A DNA stretch of 30,332 nucleotides, taken from contig JAJXVP010000018.1 in the NCBI GenBank assembly GCA_021782055.1, positions 1-30,332 of the forward strand, given 5' to 3'. The notes under the pieces were generated by a model that made no database searches, was not told where the DNA came from, and saw only the letters and a program-made list of their open reading frames with translations. The position numbers and the translations under genes are program-made. Every line of letters starts with the position of its first letter. Position 1 is the stretch's first letter. The DNA is from a bacterium. Its GTDB lineage: Bacteria > Spirochaetota > Spirochaetia > JABEVK01. This document shows positions 22,164-30,319 of this stretch, in pieces.

Positions 22164-22727
22164 TTAGTCGTTATATATTTTGTGATCTGGATCATGCCAA
22201 ATCATTAGAAATAGATTTCCGGCGAAAACGCCAAATATTCTAAATGCCCCCGTCAGGCGAAATCTAAATATTTCTTCAAAGTCATCAAGAGCTAGCAAAA
22301 TCAATCTATCACTTGCTTCTTTTTGTATTTGTTTTTTTGTGTAGAAAATATGCTTGTTACTAGATGACTTTTTAGGGTTTTTCTTATGCTGTTTCTCTGA
22401 ACTTATCTCTGCATACGTTTTGCCTGAGTAGGCTTGTATGAATTGTTCAACAATCCCATTATATTTTTCGCTTCTTGACCAATCTCGACATTCATGCCAT
22501 GACCAATAACCTATTTTGTCCGCACGACATAGATCAATTGTTATCTGCAATTGGTAATTTGGCTTTATGTTGCCTTCAACATCATTTATTTGTTTAATGA
22601 TTCTAGACGTTGGATCAATTGATAGTTTAATAACTTCTTTCTTTATGCCCTTTTTAACTACTTCGGCTTCAATAAATGGAATCTTATCGATTTTAGGTAA
22701 TGGGATATTAGGGACATACCGATTCAT
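22164..22727 (-). CDS. Putative toxin of a Panacea-type toxin-antitoxin pair
   Basis: 187 residues, AT-rich gene unlike the early operon. No family is recognised for certain. The C-terminal part FRFRLTGAFRIFGVFAGNLF then LMIWHDPDHKIY resembles the end of RelE/HigB-like ribonuclease toxins (R.fGf......f.ll..D..H..y), which is only a suggestion. The N-terminal half is mixed (IKLSIDPTSRIIKQINDVEG, CRADKIGYWSWHECRDWSRS). It starts inside the stop of the Panacea gene (ATGA overlap), the usual antitoxin-then-toxin order. Translation coupling would keep the toxin linked to antitoxin synthesis. It probably stabilises the prophage or blocks other phages. Confidence 0.6.
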   Translation of the reverse strand: MNRYVPNIPLPKIDKIPFIEAEVVKKGIKKEVIKLSIDPTSRIIKQINDVEGNIKPNYQLQITIDLCRADKIGYWSWHECRDWSRSEKYNGIVEQFIQAYSGKTYAEISSEKQHKKNPKKSSSNKHIFYTKKQIQKEASDRLILLALDDFEEIFRFRLTGAFRIFGVFAGNLFLMIWHDPDHKIYND

Positions 22728-23167
22728 TTTTGATCGGCTAATACCCCTGAATAATATTCGACCATATCGTCCAGTTTTATTTCACTCATACCCCTTTCTC
22801 CTGGGGGCAAACTGCCTCTTGCTTTGATCCATGGGGACTCTGAATGAGTCAGATTACTTAATTGCTGACCATTGAACCTTCCGTAGGCATTGATGACCGC
22901 ATCAATTGTTAGGCGTTCATCTTCAGACAATTCGTTGATAGAACCCCTATCTAAATCGCTAATTTCAAAACTACCTTTATGCTCTTGATATAGATCGTCA
23001 CAAACGGGACCATTTACCCAGGCGTAAATCTTATTTTGAAATAAGGGCTTTTCGTCCCATACAAGAGACCATGCTTGAGAATAATATACAAGTTTCTGAA
23101 GTTTAAAAGTAGACGTTTTTCCAGTCTTTGTTAGAACGTATTTGGCAACATCAAAAACGTTGGCCAT
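22724..23167 (-). CDS. Panacea-domain (DUF4065/SocA-like) antitoxin
   Basis: 147 residues. MANVFDVAKYVLTKTG, then TSTFKLQKLVYYSQAWSLVW, KPLFQNKIYAWVNGPVCDDL and NAYGRFNGQQLSNLTHSESP with W.KARG are the hallmarks of the Panacea (DUF4065) domain, also found in the SocA and GepA proteins. This domain is known as an antitoxin module paired with many unrelated toxins. Length is typical, with no extra domain fused. A ribosome binding site-like AAAGG lies before the ATG. It has its own promoter region and a 9-bp inverted repeat upstream, suggesting autoregulation. Confidence 0.9.
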   Translation of the reverse strand: MANVFDVAKYVLTKTGKTSTFKLQKLVYYSQAWSLVWDEKPLFQNKIYAWVNGPVCDDLYQEHKGSFEISDLDRGSINELSEDERLTIDAVINAYGRFNGQQLSNLTHSESPWIKARGSLPPGERGMSEIKLDDMVEYYSGVLADQK

Positions 23168-23185
23168 TTTAATTACCTTTCTTAG

Positions 23186-23229
23186 GCTAGTGTGGCTTAC
23201 TTACTTCCCGCACTACATTTCACACTAGC
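23186..23229. promoter_or_regulatory. 9-bp perfect inverted repeat upstream of the Panacea operon
   Basis: GCTAGTGTG (23186-23194) and CACACTAGC (23221-23229) are exact reverse complements separated by 26 bases. They lie between the predicted promoter and the ATG at 23167. They may be an operator for antitoxin-toxin autoregulation, or form a leader hairpin. Confidence 0.65.
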
Positions 23230-23263
23230 GATATAAATTAGAAAACCGAATTATTGGTTGAAG

Positions 23264-23290
23264 ATTATCCCGCACGCTTAGGGGTGTCAA
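23264..23290 (-). promoter_or_regulatory. Candidate promoter of the toxin-antitoxin operon
   Basis: On the minus strand, TTGACA (23285-23290) is followed after 15 bases by GATAAT (23264-23269). The spacer is short, but both hexamers are close to consensus. It lies in the 147-bp gap after the integrase gene. Confidence 0.5.
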
Positions 23291-23297
23291 GGCCTAA

Positions 23298-23377
23298 TTG
23301 CGTTTTGTTGCGAATTATTGCATTTTCTTACATTTTATGGGATTTTTTTGCGTTTTTGATTGCAAATCGTTGCAAAG
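23298..23377. repeat. Phased TTGC repeats at the 3' end of the integrase gene
   Basis: TTGC/TTAC-type motifs begin at 23298, 23308, 23318, 23328, 23348, 23360 and 23370, that is, mostly 10 bp apart and in the same orientation. They overlap the last ~20 codons of the integrase gene. They resemble the second array at 24497-24597 and may bind the integrase arm domain or an accessory factor. Confidence 0.6.
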
Positions 23378-24493
23378 AAGTTCATCTACGATTTTTCCTA
23401 TCCCTGCCACAGCATCCTCGTCCTGGTGTGTGTAGCGGTCCTGTATCGCTTCTGAGCCATGCCCTATCGCATCTCGGATCGCTTTGTCAGAAACACCTCC
23501 AGCAGTCCTAAGCCGACTCACAAGGGTATGCCTGAACGAATGCGGCTTTAGGTTACGGGTGACATAATCGATCTTTAGAGTCACCATCGCCCTTCGAAAT
23601 GCCTTTAGCCACCAGGTAGCACCACGCCTAAGTCCGTCTGGGCCGCAGAAGATCAATGACTCAGTATCGGGGAACTTGGTGAGCCGGTGCCAGCTCTCCA
23701 ACGCAGATTCTACCCTCGAGGGAATCTCCGTAAGGCGACCACGTTTTGATTTCGGAGCGGAACGTTTGTCAGAATACCGCACGAATTGGCTTTCGACACG
23801 GAGGATGTTTGATGATACGTCCGCCCATCGAAGCGCCAAAAGCTCATTACGGCGAAGTCCTGTTCCGGCCGCCAAAAAGAAACAGCAATAAGCCTCAACG
23901 GTTCCCCAAGGGCCAGGGATTTGACTGAATAAGGCGACCATCTCTTCTCGGCTAAATATCCCGGAGGCCTTCGAAGGGGCTGCAACTTTCCCTATACCGT
24001 GGCAAGGATTGCGGTCCACGAGCTCTCGCAGCTCGGCTTCAGCAAATATCACCGCCAACGTCGACATGACGCGCTGAGCAATCCTCGTTGGTCCACGCCG
24101 GGAAATAACTCGGCTACGAAACGCTAGAACATCAGCCTTACGGATCTGACTAAGCGGCTTTGAGGCAAGATCATCGGGAAGGATGTCGGTTTCGACGATA
24201 TGTCGGCAATCAGCACGATAACCATCCGTCACAGGACGCCCCTCCTCGGCCAGCCTAGAGCATCGAGGGCACTCTGACCCAAAGAAAGGCATCGCCCAGC
24301 GTAGAAGTGGCATCTCAGGGTCAAGCGACGCTTTTTCCCATTGTGTTCGAGCCCAGGCCTCCACGTCCTTCCTTCGTGTCTCTTTAACCCTGAGGCCGGT
24401 CGACCGATACGTGGTCATCCCGGCTAGCCTGTAATACCAGTATGGGGAGCCTGATCTTTCAATGACTGAATAGTCTTCTTTTCGTCTGCTCAT
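23315..24493 (-). CDS. int: Tyrosine-recombinase integrase
   Basis: 392 residues from the ATG at 24493; a TTG three codons earlier is possible. Catalytic residues: R214 (GTGLRRNELLAL), a Lys in the SKRGR beta-hairpin near 250, H318 and R321 (HSFRH), H345 (AIGHGS), and the nucleophile Y354 (QDRYTH). All are present, so it looks active. The N-terminal part (YWYYRLAGMTTYRST) is an arm-binding-like strand region, followed by a core-binding domain with an odd Cys cluster (ECPRC at 75-78, C96). It lies next to the split tRNA-Val gene, its likely target, and is bracketed by two phased TTGC repeat arrays. No ribosome binding site is evident at either start. Confidence 0.95.
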   Translation of the reverse strand: MSRRKEDYSVIERSGSPYWYYRLAGMTTYRSTGLRVKETRRKDVEAWARTQWEKASLDPEMPLLRWAMPFFGSECPRCSRLAEEGRPVTDGYRADCRHIVETDILPDDLASKPLSQIRKADVLAFRSRVISRRGPTRIAQRVMSTLAVIFAEAELRELVDRNPCHGIGKVAAPSKASGIFSREEMVALFSQIPGPWGTVEAYCCFFLAAGTGLRRNELLALRWADVSSNILRVESQFVRYSDKRSAPKSKRGRLTEIPSRVESALESWHRLTKFPDTESLIFCGPDGLRRGATWWLKAFRRAMVTLKIDYVTRNLKPHSFRHTLVSRLRTAGGVSDKAIRDAIGHGSEAIQDRYTHQDEDAVAGIGKIVDELLCNDLQSKTQKNPIKCKKMQ

Positions 24494-24496
24494 GAC

Positions 24497-24597
24497 TTGC
24501 AATCTATTTGCAATCTATTTTGCAACGGATTGCATCTGTTTGCAATCGAATTGCAATTGAAACTATGTTCTAATCGTGTTTCGCAATGATTCGCAAC
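24497..24597. repeat. Phased TTGCAATC repeats between integrase and attachment site
   Basis: TTGCAATC-like octamers start at 24497, 24508, 24520, 24530, 24540 and 24551 (steps of 10-12 bp, one helical turn). Two TTCGCAA variants follow at 24580 and 24590. They fill the space between the integrase start codon and the att core. They are probably arm-type sites for integrase or sites for an excisionase, and may also control the int promoter. Confidence 0.75.
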
Positions 24598-24615
24598 CGT
24601 CTGGAATCTAGTGTT

Positions 24616-24662
24616 CCTGCCTTACACGCAGGATGTCGGGGGTTCGAATCCCTCTTCGTCCA
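24616..24662 (+). other. Attachment site (attR-type): 3' half of tRNA-Val(TAC)
   Basis: From the anticodon stem to the discriminator base: CCTGC-CTTACAC-GCAGG (anticodon TAC at 24623-24625), variable region ATGTC, T-arm GGGGG-TTCGAAT-CCCTC, acceptor strand TTCGTCC and discriminator A at 24662. CCA is not encoded. The matching 5' half (acceptor GGACGAA and a D-arm) is absent upstream, where phage repeats lie instead. This is what remains when a phage integrates within the tRNA gene and supplies a replacement 3' half at its other end. The crossover is probably in or near the anticodon loop. Confidence 0.88.
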
Positions 24663-24709
24663 AACCCTTCCCATAACTGCTACCTTTCCTTTTTCTAGGA
24701 CATAGCTTT

Positions 24710-26032
24710 CTAGTACATAAAGCGTCGGTTGTAGATGTTCATGGCGATTCCCACGGCAATAGACGCTGCCATCAAGGACGAGCCGCCATACGACATGAAG
24801 TACAACGGAATACCTGTAACAGGCATGATACCGATCGTCATGCCGACGTTGATAAACAGGTGGGTGGCAAAGACCGCGACAAACCCGGCAATGACCAAAA
24901 TCCCGTAGACATCTTTAATATGGTACATGATCCACAGCAGACGGCCCAACAAAAGTCCGTAAAAGCCAAAGACCAAAAGCCCACCCCAAAAGCCCCACTC
25001 TTCGCCTAAAATCGAAAAGATAAAGTCGGTGCTTTGCATGGGCAAAAAGCGGTAATGAGACTGCGTTCCCGCCAAAAAACCTTTGCCCGTTAAGCCCCCC
25101 GAGCCAATCGCCGTCATAGACTGCAAAAGGTTCCAACCATACCCTCGAGGATCAATGCTGGGGTTAAGGAACACAATAAAGCGCATGACTTGATAATCTT
25201 TCAGAACATGCCGTAGCAACGTTCCTATTAGCAAAGCAAAGAACGCCAGCGAAAAAAAGTAAAGGCACCAGTATAAGACCGTCGACTTGTATTTTTTCCA
25301 CCCCAGCCACGACAGGACACTGATGACCAAAAAGCTCAGGGCAACCACGCCCATGAGGTTAAGGCTCGTTAAAAGCGTTCCCAGCCTATTGTCCTGATGT
25401 AACACCATTGCTTCGATCGACGGGTACAAGGCTATGACAATAGCAAGAAACCCAGTAAGGGCAACATAGAGGATGTGTCTTACTTTGGCTCCGGCCACGA
25501 AAAGCATAAATAAAAACAAGGGGATAAAAACCAACGTGGTGCCCGTGTCCGGCTGACGTAAAATTAAGAACATGGGGATTAAGAGAATTCCAACGGCACG
25601 AAAAATGACACTCAGCTTTTTAATGTTGGCCTGATGTTGCTTCAAAAAGCGGGCCAGCAACAAAATCGTGGCAATTTTGGTAAACTCGGAGGGCTGGCCT
25701 CCCAGACCAAAGACCCCTAACCACGCCTTAGCGCCATTGACAACCTTTCCAAAAATCAAGGTTAGCACGAGCAGGACCATAAAAAGCAAAAAAATGTAAA
25801 AGCTAAAATCTTTGAGAACGTTGTAGCTGACGTAGCTGAAGGTCAGCATTAAAATTAAAGCCATGCCCACCCAAAAGAGTTGACGCTTATACTCATCCGA
25901 GACGATTACTCCGCTCGAGTTCACGCCGCTCGAAAAAATAAACAGCACACCTATCGTCATTAAAGCGATAACGGGGATCAAAAGAAACGGATCAAACTGC
26001 AAGACGGTTTTGGGGGATTCTTCGTTAAGCAT
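24710..26032 (-). CDS. rodA: RodA peptidoglycan glycosyltransferase (SEDS family)
   Basis: 440 residues from the ATG at 26032; a TTG at 26050 would add six residues and overlap mrdA. This polytopic membrane enzyme polymerises lipid II during lateral wall growth together with PBP2. There are about ten hydrophobic spans, starting FDPFLLIPVIALMTIGVLFI. SEDS signatures include GGQPSEFTKIATILLLARFL, LRQPDTGTTLVFIPLFLF and the C-terminal INVGMTIGIMPVTGIPL followed by SYGGSSLM. It is somewhat longer than the usual ~370 residues because of an extra loop region around residues 205-280. It is last in the mre operon and faces the tRNA remnant. Confidence 0.95.
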   Translation of the reverse strand: MLNEESPKTVLQFDPFLLIPVIALMTIGVLFIFSSGVNSSGVIVSDEYKRQLFWVGMALILMLTFSYVSYNVLKDFSFYIFLLFMVLLVLTLIFGKVVNGAKAWLGVFGLGGQPSEFTKIATILLLARFLKQHQANIKKLSVIFRAVGILLIPMFLILRQPDTGTTLVFIPLFLFMLFVAGAKVRHILYVALTGFLAIVIALYPSIEAMVLHQDNRLGTLLTSLNLMGVVALSFLVISVLSWLGWKKYKSTVLYWCLYFFSLAFFALLIGTLLRHVLKDYQVMRFIVFLNPSIDPRGYGWNLLQSMTAIGSGGLTGKGFLAGTQSHYRFLPMQSTDFIFSILGEEWGFWGGLLVFGFYGLLLGRLLWIMYHIKDVYGILVIAGFVAVFATHLFINVGMTIGIMPVTGIPLYFMSYGGSSLMAASIAVGIAMNIYNRRFMY

Positions 26033-26037
26033 ACTAC

Positions 26038-27888
26038 CTACATATACCAAGGATGAAGTTCTTTGACAGCCTGTTCGTAGGTTTGATGTCCGAAAATCGC
26101 TTGAAAGATAATATTGGCAGCTTTAGGTGCCCACCACTCCCAGCGATTGGTCCGCTCGACTTGAACAACGACAACAATCTGTTTGCTGGGGTCAGTTTCA
26201 TTGTAGGGAGCATAAGACACAAACCACGAGTGGTTCGATGAACCTTTTGCACCGTCCTCGGCTGTTCCCGTTTTACCGGCAACTTCGGTGGCATGGGTGG
26301 TCACAACAACATCGGCGGTACCCCGGGTAATAACACCGCGCATATCCGCACGAACTTCGCTCCACACTTTATCAGGGAGTTTGAGTTCATATTCTAACTC
26401 GGGCTTGGTTTCTTCAACCACTTTTTTGGTGATGGGGTCCAAAATTTCTTTTACCACATAAGGGCGGTAGATTTTGCCATTGTTGATAATCATGGCCACC
26501 ACATCGGCCATTTGAAGCGGCGAGACCTGCAAATAACCCTGCCCAATCGACAGGTTAACGGTGTCACCGCCCAACCATGGGTAATTCAACACCCGTTCTT
26601 TCCATTTTGGTGTCGGCACCAGACCTTGTACCTCGCCAGGCAGGTCAATGCCCGTGGTTTGCCCCAACCCAAACTTTTTGGCATAGTTGTCTATCTTGTC
26701 GATGCCTAGGTACTCTTCGCCAAGTTGGTAGTAATACACGTCGGCCGAATCCGCAAGAGCGGTGGCAAGGTCAATCCAACCAAACCCGTTGGGAATGTGC
26801 TCACGAAAAACCTGACCGGCGAGCTTGTACGACGGCCCACAAAAAATCTTCTTTTGCGGGTCAATGACGTTCTCGCCAAGGGCGGCTGTTGTCATCACTA
26901 ATTTAAAGACTGACCCAGCCGGGTACGCTGACTGAATGGCACGATTCAAGAAAGGAAATGCGGGGTCGGTCTGAAGCCGATCAAACTCTGTAGCGGCATG
27001 ATCAGTATAAAACACATTGGCATCGTAGTAGGGGTACGATACCATCGCTAAAATCTCACCCGTAGACGGACGCAAAATGACCACCGAACCATTACGAGGC
27101 CCCAGAGCCTCCTGGGCAATCTTTTGATACGTCCGGTCTATCGTCAAAACAATGTCATGGCCAGGAATGGGAGCAATCTCGGCGGTGCTGGGACTATCTA
27201 CGCTACGGCCATTCACGTCTACCGTGCGAAAACGGGTGCCATCCTTACCTCGTAAAATCATGTCAAACTTTTTCTCGATGCCGTTTTTTCCTATCACGCT
27301 ATGAATACCGTAACCTTGGTTATACAGCACCTGAAGCTCATCTTGAGTGATGTTCCCCACATAGCCAATGACATGGGCCAGTGAGCCATTGTTGATGTAA
27401 TCGCGAATTGGCGTGCTTCGCCAGCTAACCCCCGGTAACTCGTTCAGTCGTTCGGCCACCGAGGCAATAGTCTGGTAATCCACACCTTTTTTTAGCTCGA
27501 TATTCTGGTAAATGGGGTAGGAAGATAACGGAACTCTTGCGTCGAGATCGGTATAGGAGGTTTTTAAAAGGAGCGCTAACTTTGACAAAACCAACGGCAC
27601 TTGTCCCGGGGGAACGTCGGCGGGGTTAAAGTCAATTTGAAAAGAATCAACGTTACGAACAAGCGGGACATCCGCATGACGATCAAAGATTTCACCGCGC
27701 TTAGCAGGGATATCAATCGTGCGCTGAGAAATTACCGTTGCTCGTTCTTTATACTTTTGAGTTTGAATCACCTGCATCGAAAACAGGTGCATAATATACA
27801 CTGCAACGATGAGGCCTAAAAGAATCGCCAGAAGGATGACTCGGTTCTTAGAAGTCTGTGCTCCCGGAACCGAATCAATTTTCGACAT
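26038..27888 (-). CDS. mrdA: Penicillin-binding protein 2 (elongation transpeptidase)
   Basis: 616 residues. Crosslinks peptidoglycan in the rod complex, paired with RodA. It has a short cytoplasmic N-terminus, one membrane anchor (residues ~15-37), the dimerisation/pedestal region (PAKRGEIFDRH, EKKFDMILRGKDG), and then the transpeptidase domain. Active-site motifs are SVFK (326-329, nucleophile S326), SAD (381-383) and KTG (539-541), all as expected. A GGGAGG ribosome binding site five bases before the ATG lies inside the end of mreD (14-base overlap). Length is normal for class B PBPs. Confidence 0.96.
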   Translation of the reverse strand: MSKIDSVPGAQTSKNRVILLAILLGLIVAVYIMHLFSMQVIQTQKYKERATVISQRTIDIPAKRGEIFDRHADVPLVRNVDSFQIDFNPADVPPGQVPLVLSKLALLLKTSYTDLDARVPLSSYPIYQNIELKKGVDYQTIASVAERLNELPGVSWRSTPIRDYINNGSLAHVIGYVGNITQDELQVLYNQGYGIHSVIGKNGIEKKFDMILRGKDGTRFRTVDVNGRSVDSPSTAEIAPIPGHDIVLTIDRTYQKIAQEALGPRNGSVVILRPSTGEILAMVSYPYYDANVFYTDHAATEFDRLQTDPAFPFLNRAIQSAYPAGSVFKLVMTTAALGENVIDPQKKIFCGPSYKLAGQVFREHIPNGFGWIDLATALADSADVYYYQLGEEYLGIDKIDNYAKKFGLGQTTGIDLPGEVQGLVPTPKWKERVLNYPWLGGDTVNLSIGQGYLQVSPLQMADVVAMIINNGKIYRPYVVKEILDPITKKVVEETKPELEYELKLPDKVWSEVRADMRGVITRGTADVVVTTHATEVAGKTGTAEDGAKGSSNHSWFVSYAPYNETDPSKQIVVVVQVERTNRWEWWAPKAANIIFQAIFGHQTYEQAVKELHPWYM

Positions 27889-28396
27889 CGAAGCCTCCCC
27901 TCCTTGAGCGCAAGGCTCTTTGACGAATCGCGTGGAAAATAGCCCAAATGATAGGTGCCGCGACGAGATTCAGAATCAAAGCTAACAAAAAGGAAAAGTT
28001 AAAGTAGTCAGAAAACGTTCGCCCTAGGTGAAAGATAGCCGAAAGAAGAAAGCCTGCTATCGTATTGTAAAACGTGGCGAACCCAGCCAAGAGTAAGGGT
28101 ATAGCCAGAGGGTCAAAAAAGATTTTGCCCTTCCAATGCCCCAGGACGTACCCCGCCAAGGTAAAAATAAAGGCGTGATACCCCGGGGTTCCCCCTGTAA
28201 TAAAGTCTAGGCTCAACCCGGTTAAAAACCCCAGCAAGGTGCTGGGAATAACATTATTATGAACAGCCAAAAAGAAGAACAACACCAAAACGAGGTCGGC
28301 TTTGACACCCCACAACGCCGTCACATTCCAAACAGTGGTTTGCAGGACGAGAACCAGGAGCAAAAAGAATAGTCCCCACAACAACGGCTTGATCAT
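27875..28396 (-). CDS. mreD: Rod-shape determining membrane protein MreD
   Basis: 173 residues, very hydrophobic, with five or six predicted membrane spans (LLWGLFFLLLVLVLQTTVW, DLVLVLFFFLAVHNN, STLLGFLTGLSLDFITGGTP, LLAGFATFYNTIAGFLLSAI, LALILNLVAAPIIWAIFHAI). The GLSLDFITGGTPGYHAF segment is typical of MreD. It belongs to the membrane part of the elongasome linking MreB and MreC to PBP2/RodA. Its start overlaps the mreC stop by four bases. Confidence 0.92.
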   Translation of the reverse strand: MIKPLLWGLFFLLLVLVLQTTVWNVTALWGVKADLVLVLFFFLAVHNNVIPSTLLGFLTGLSLDFITGGTPGYHAFIFTLAGYVLGHWKGKIFFDPLAIPLLLAGFATFYNTIAGFLLSAIFHLGRTFSDYFNFSFLLALILNLVAAPIIWAIFHAIRQRALRSRRGGFDVEN

Positions 28397-29247
28397 GGCG
28401 CCCTCTGAATTACAGAAACATACTCCAGCTGAGAGAAAGAAATCACCGGCTCTAAATCGATATTAAGAGCTGTTTCATATTCTTTTGCCGAAATGGAATG
28501 AACTCGACCAATAAGCAGGCCCTCGGGGTACAGCGAGTCGAGACCCGAAGTTACCACTAAATCACCGAGGTGTACCTCTTCAGCTGCTTTCTTTTCAACA
28601 TACGACATTTTGAGGGCTTCTTCGTTGCTACCCTTGCCTGAGACAAGCCCCTCAAACCGGCTGTTTTGAAAGCGCGCAGCTACATACATATTGCCATCCA
28701 AAATCGGCTGAACGACCGAGGTAGTTAAACCCACCATCTGAATTTTGCCAACTAAGCCGTAAATATTGTTTTGATACGCTATAACAGGCTGATCTTTTTT
28801 TACGCCTTGCAAGTAGCCCTGGTTAATCGTGAACGAGGCATAAACCCGGGACGGGTCTTTCGCGATAATCTGAGCAGGGAGTAGCGTGTACGGCGTTGCG
28901 GTTTTAAAAGCAAGCTGTTCTTTTAGGCGGGCATTTTCATCTTTTAAGGCTACAACTTCCCGTTCGACACCAGCCAGCGACTTTAATTTCGCTTCATCAG
29001 CATCTAGCTTTTTCTTAGCGTCAACGAGGTCGCTCCAATTCGTAATAACATTGCCAATACCTGAAACTACGCCTGTAATGACCCCTTCAAGGGTTGAAAA
29101 CAGGGCAAGCCCAATTTGTTGGGGCTGTGCCACTCCCGGTGTCCCTTGAAAAAAGATCATCAGAGATGAAATTGCAAGCAACAAAAGCGTGAGCAGGCCT
29201 TGTCGGTAACGATGAACAAGGCCCCTTAGCGGACCATGACCTCTCAT
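28393..29247 (-). CDS. mreC: Rod-shape determining protein MreC
   Basis: 284 residues. One membrane span near the N-terminus ([18 protein letters not shown], ~residues 15-33), then a coiled coil ([29 protein letters not shown], ~75-118), and a beta-rich periplasmic domain with [38 protein letters not shown] and a late [20 protein letters not shown]. This is the standard MreC layout; it forms filaments that activate PBP2. The ATG overlaps the mreB stop by four bases. Confidence 0.95.
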   Translation of the reverse strand: MRGHGPLRGLVHRYRQGLLTLLLLAISSLMIFFQGTPGVAQPQQIGLALFSTLEGVITGVVSGIGNVITNWSDLVDAKKKLDADEAKLKSLAGVEREVVALKDENARLKEQLAFKTATPYTLLPAQIIAKDPSRVYASFTINQGYLQGVKKDQPVIAYQNNIYGLVGKIQMVGLTTSVVQPILDGNMYVAARFQNSRFEGLVSGKGSNEEALKMSYVEKKAAEEVHLGDLVVTSGLDSLYPEGLLIGRVHSISAKEYETALNIDLEPVISFSQLEYVSVIQRAP

Positions 29248-30287
29248 GAGTTAATGTTATTGTACACGTTCCGGTTATTATTGAGCTTAGCTTGATCAAA
29301 GTACATGCCAGCACCCAACGCCACGCAGTACAGAGCATTTTCAGCCAAAAAGACGGGAACCCCTGTTTCTTTCGCCAAAAGCTTAGGGAGGCCCTTGAGT
29401 AAAGAACCTCCCCCCGTCATAACAATACCGCGTTCAACAATATCAGCGGCAAGTTCCGGAGGAGTCTGACCCAGAGTCTTTTTCACTTCTTCGATAACGA
29501 CATTAATAGGTTCTTGCAGGGCTTCGCGTACTTCAATCGAGTCAATCTCTAAACGGCGCGGCAAGCCCGTGATCGCGTCAGTCCCTTTAATTTCCATCTT
29601 TTCGATGGTCTTGTCTGGCGCGGCATTGCCAATGCTGATTTTCAACTTTTCGGCTGTTTGTTCGCCAATGATCAAGTTATGCACGTTGCGAACATGTTTA
29701 ATGATCGCCTCGTCAAACTCGTCACCACCCAGACGAATGGCGTTAGTAACTACCATTCCCCCCAGCGAGATCACCGAAATCTCAGTGGTACCCCCGCCGA
29801 TATCGCAAACCATGTGCCCTGCGGGCTCAAAAATGGGGATATCAGCGCCAATCGCGGCAGCTAAAGATTCTTCTATAATTTTTACTTCGCGTGCGCCGGC
29901 TTTAAAAGCGCTTTCTTCGACGGCACGACGTTCAACTTCAGTAATACACGAAGGAACCCCGATTACCATACGAGGGCGAACAAACCAGCGTTTAGGAAGG
30001 ACTTTGCCAATAAAATAGCGAATCATCTTTTCGGTGGTTTCCAAATCGGCAATAACCCCATCCCGCAACGGTCGAATCGCTATGATTTCTCCCGGCGTTT
30101 TCCAAAGCATGTGTTTGGCTTCTGTCCCCACAGCGACGACGCGCTTCGTTCCCCGCTCAACCGCGACAACGGACGGTTCGTTAATGACTATCCCCTTGCC
30201 ACGAAGATAGACCAGCGTGTTACAGGTCCCTAAGTCAATACCAATATCGGATGAAAATGCGGAGAAAATGTTCGTCAGTCCGCTCAT
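29244..30287 (-). CDS. mreB: Actin-like cell-shape protein MreB
   Basis: 347 residues. Actin-fold nucleotide-binding motifs: phosphate-1 [36 protein letters not shown] (phosphate-2), and [14 protein letters not shown] (adenosine). It also has KPRMV-like [20 protein letters not shown]. It polymerises under the membrane and directs the elongasome. The phrase KTPGEI.AIRPL.DGVIAD and the [10 protein letters not shown] stretch recall spirochaetal MreB. The last ~10 residues ([12 protein letters not shown]) are an Asn-rich tail that is less usual. GGGGGG stands before the ATG. It is first in the five-gene operon. Confidence 0.97.
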   Translation of the reverse strand: MSGLTNIFSAFSSDIGIDLGTCNTLVYLRGKGIVINEPSVVAVERGTKRVVAVGTEAKHMLWKTPGEIIAIRPLRDGVIADLETTEKMIRYFIGKVLPKRWFVRPRMVIGVPSCITEVERRAVEESAFKAGAREVKIIEESLAAAIGADIPIFEPAGHMVCDIGGGTTEISVISLGGMVVTNAIRLGGDEFDEAIIKHVRNVHNLIIGEQTAEKLKISIGNAAPDKTIEKMEIKGTDAITGLPRRLEIDSIEVREALQEPINVVIEEVKKTLGQTPPELAADIVERGIVMTGGGSLLKGLPKLLAKETGVPVFLAENALYCVALGAGMYFDQAKLNNNRNVYNNINS

Positions 30288-30313
30288 GAGCCCCCCTAAA
30301 ACGCCCCAAGGCT

Positions 30314-30319
30314 AGCATA
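30314..30319 (-). promoter_or_regulatory. Possible -10 element of the mre operon
   Basis: TATGCT on the minus strand, 27 bases before the mreB ATG, with a predicted start near 30307. The matching -35 would fall beyond the window, so the call is tentative. Confidence 0.3.

Noticed and set aside
24540..24662. A complete tRNA-Val gene
   Set aside because: There is no D-arm or 5' acceptor strand complementary to TTCGTCC in the preceding 120 bases; only the 3' half is present.
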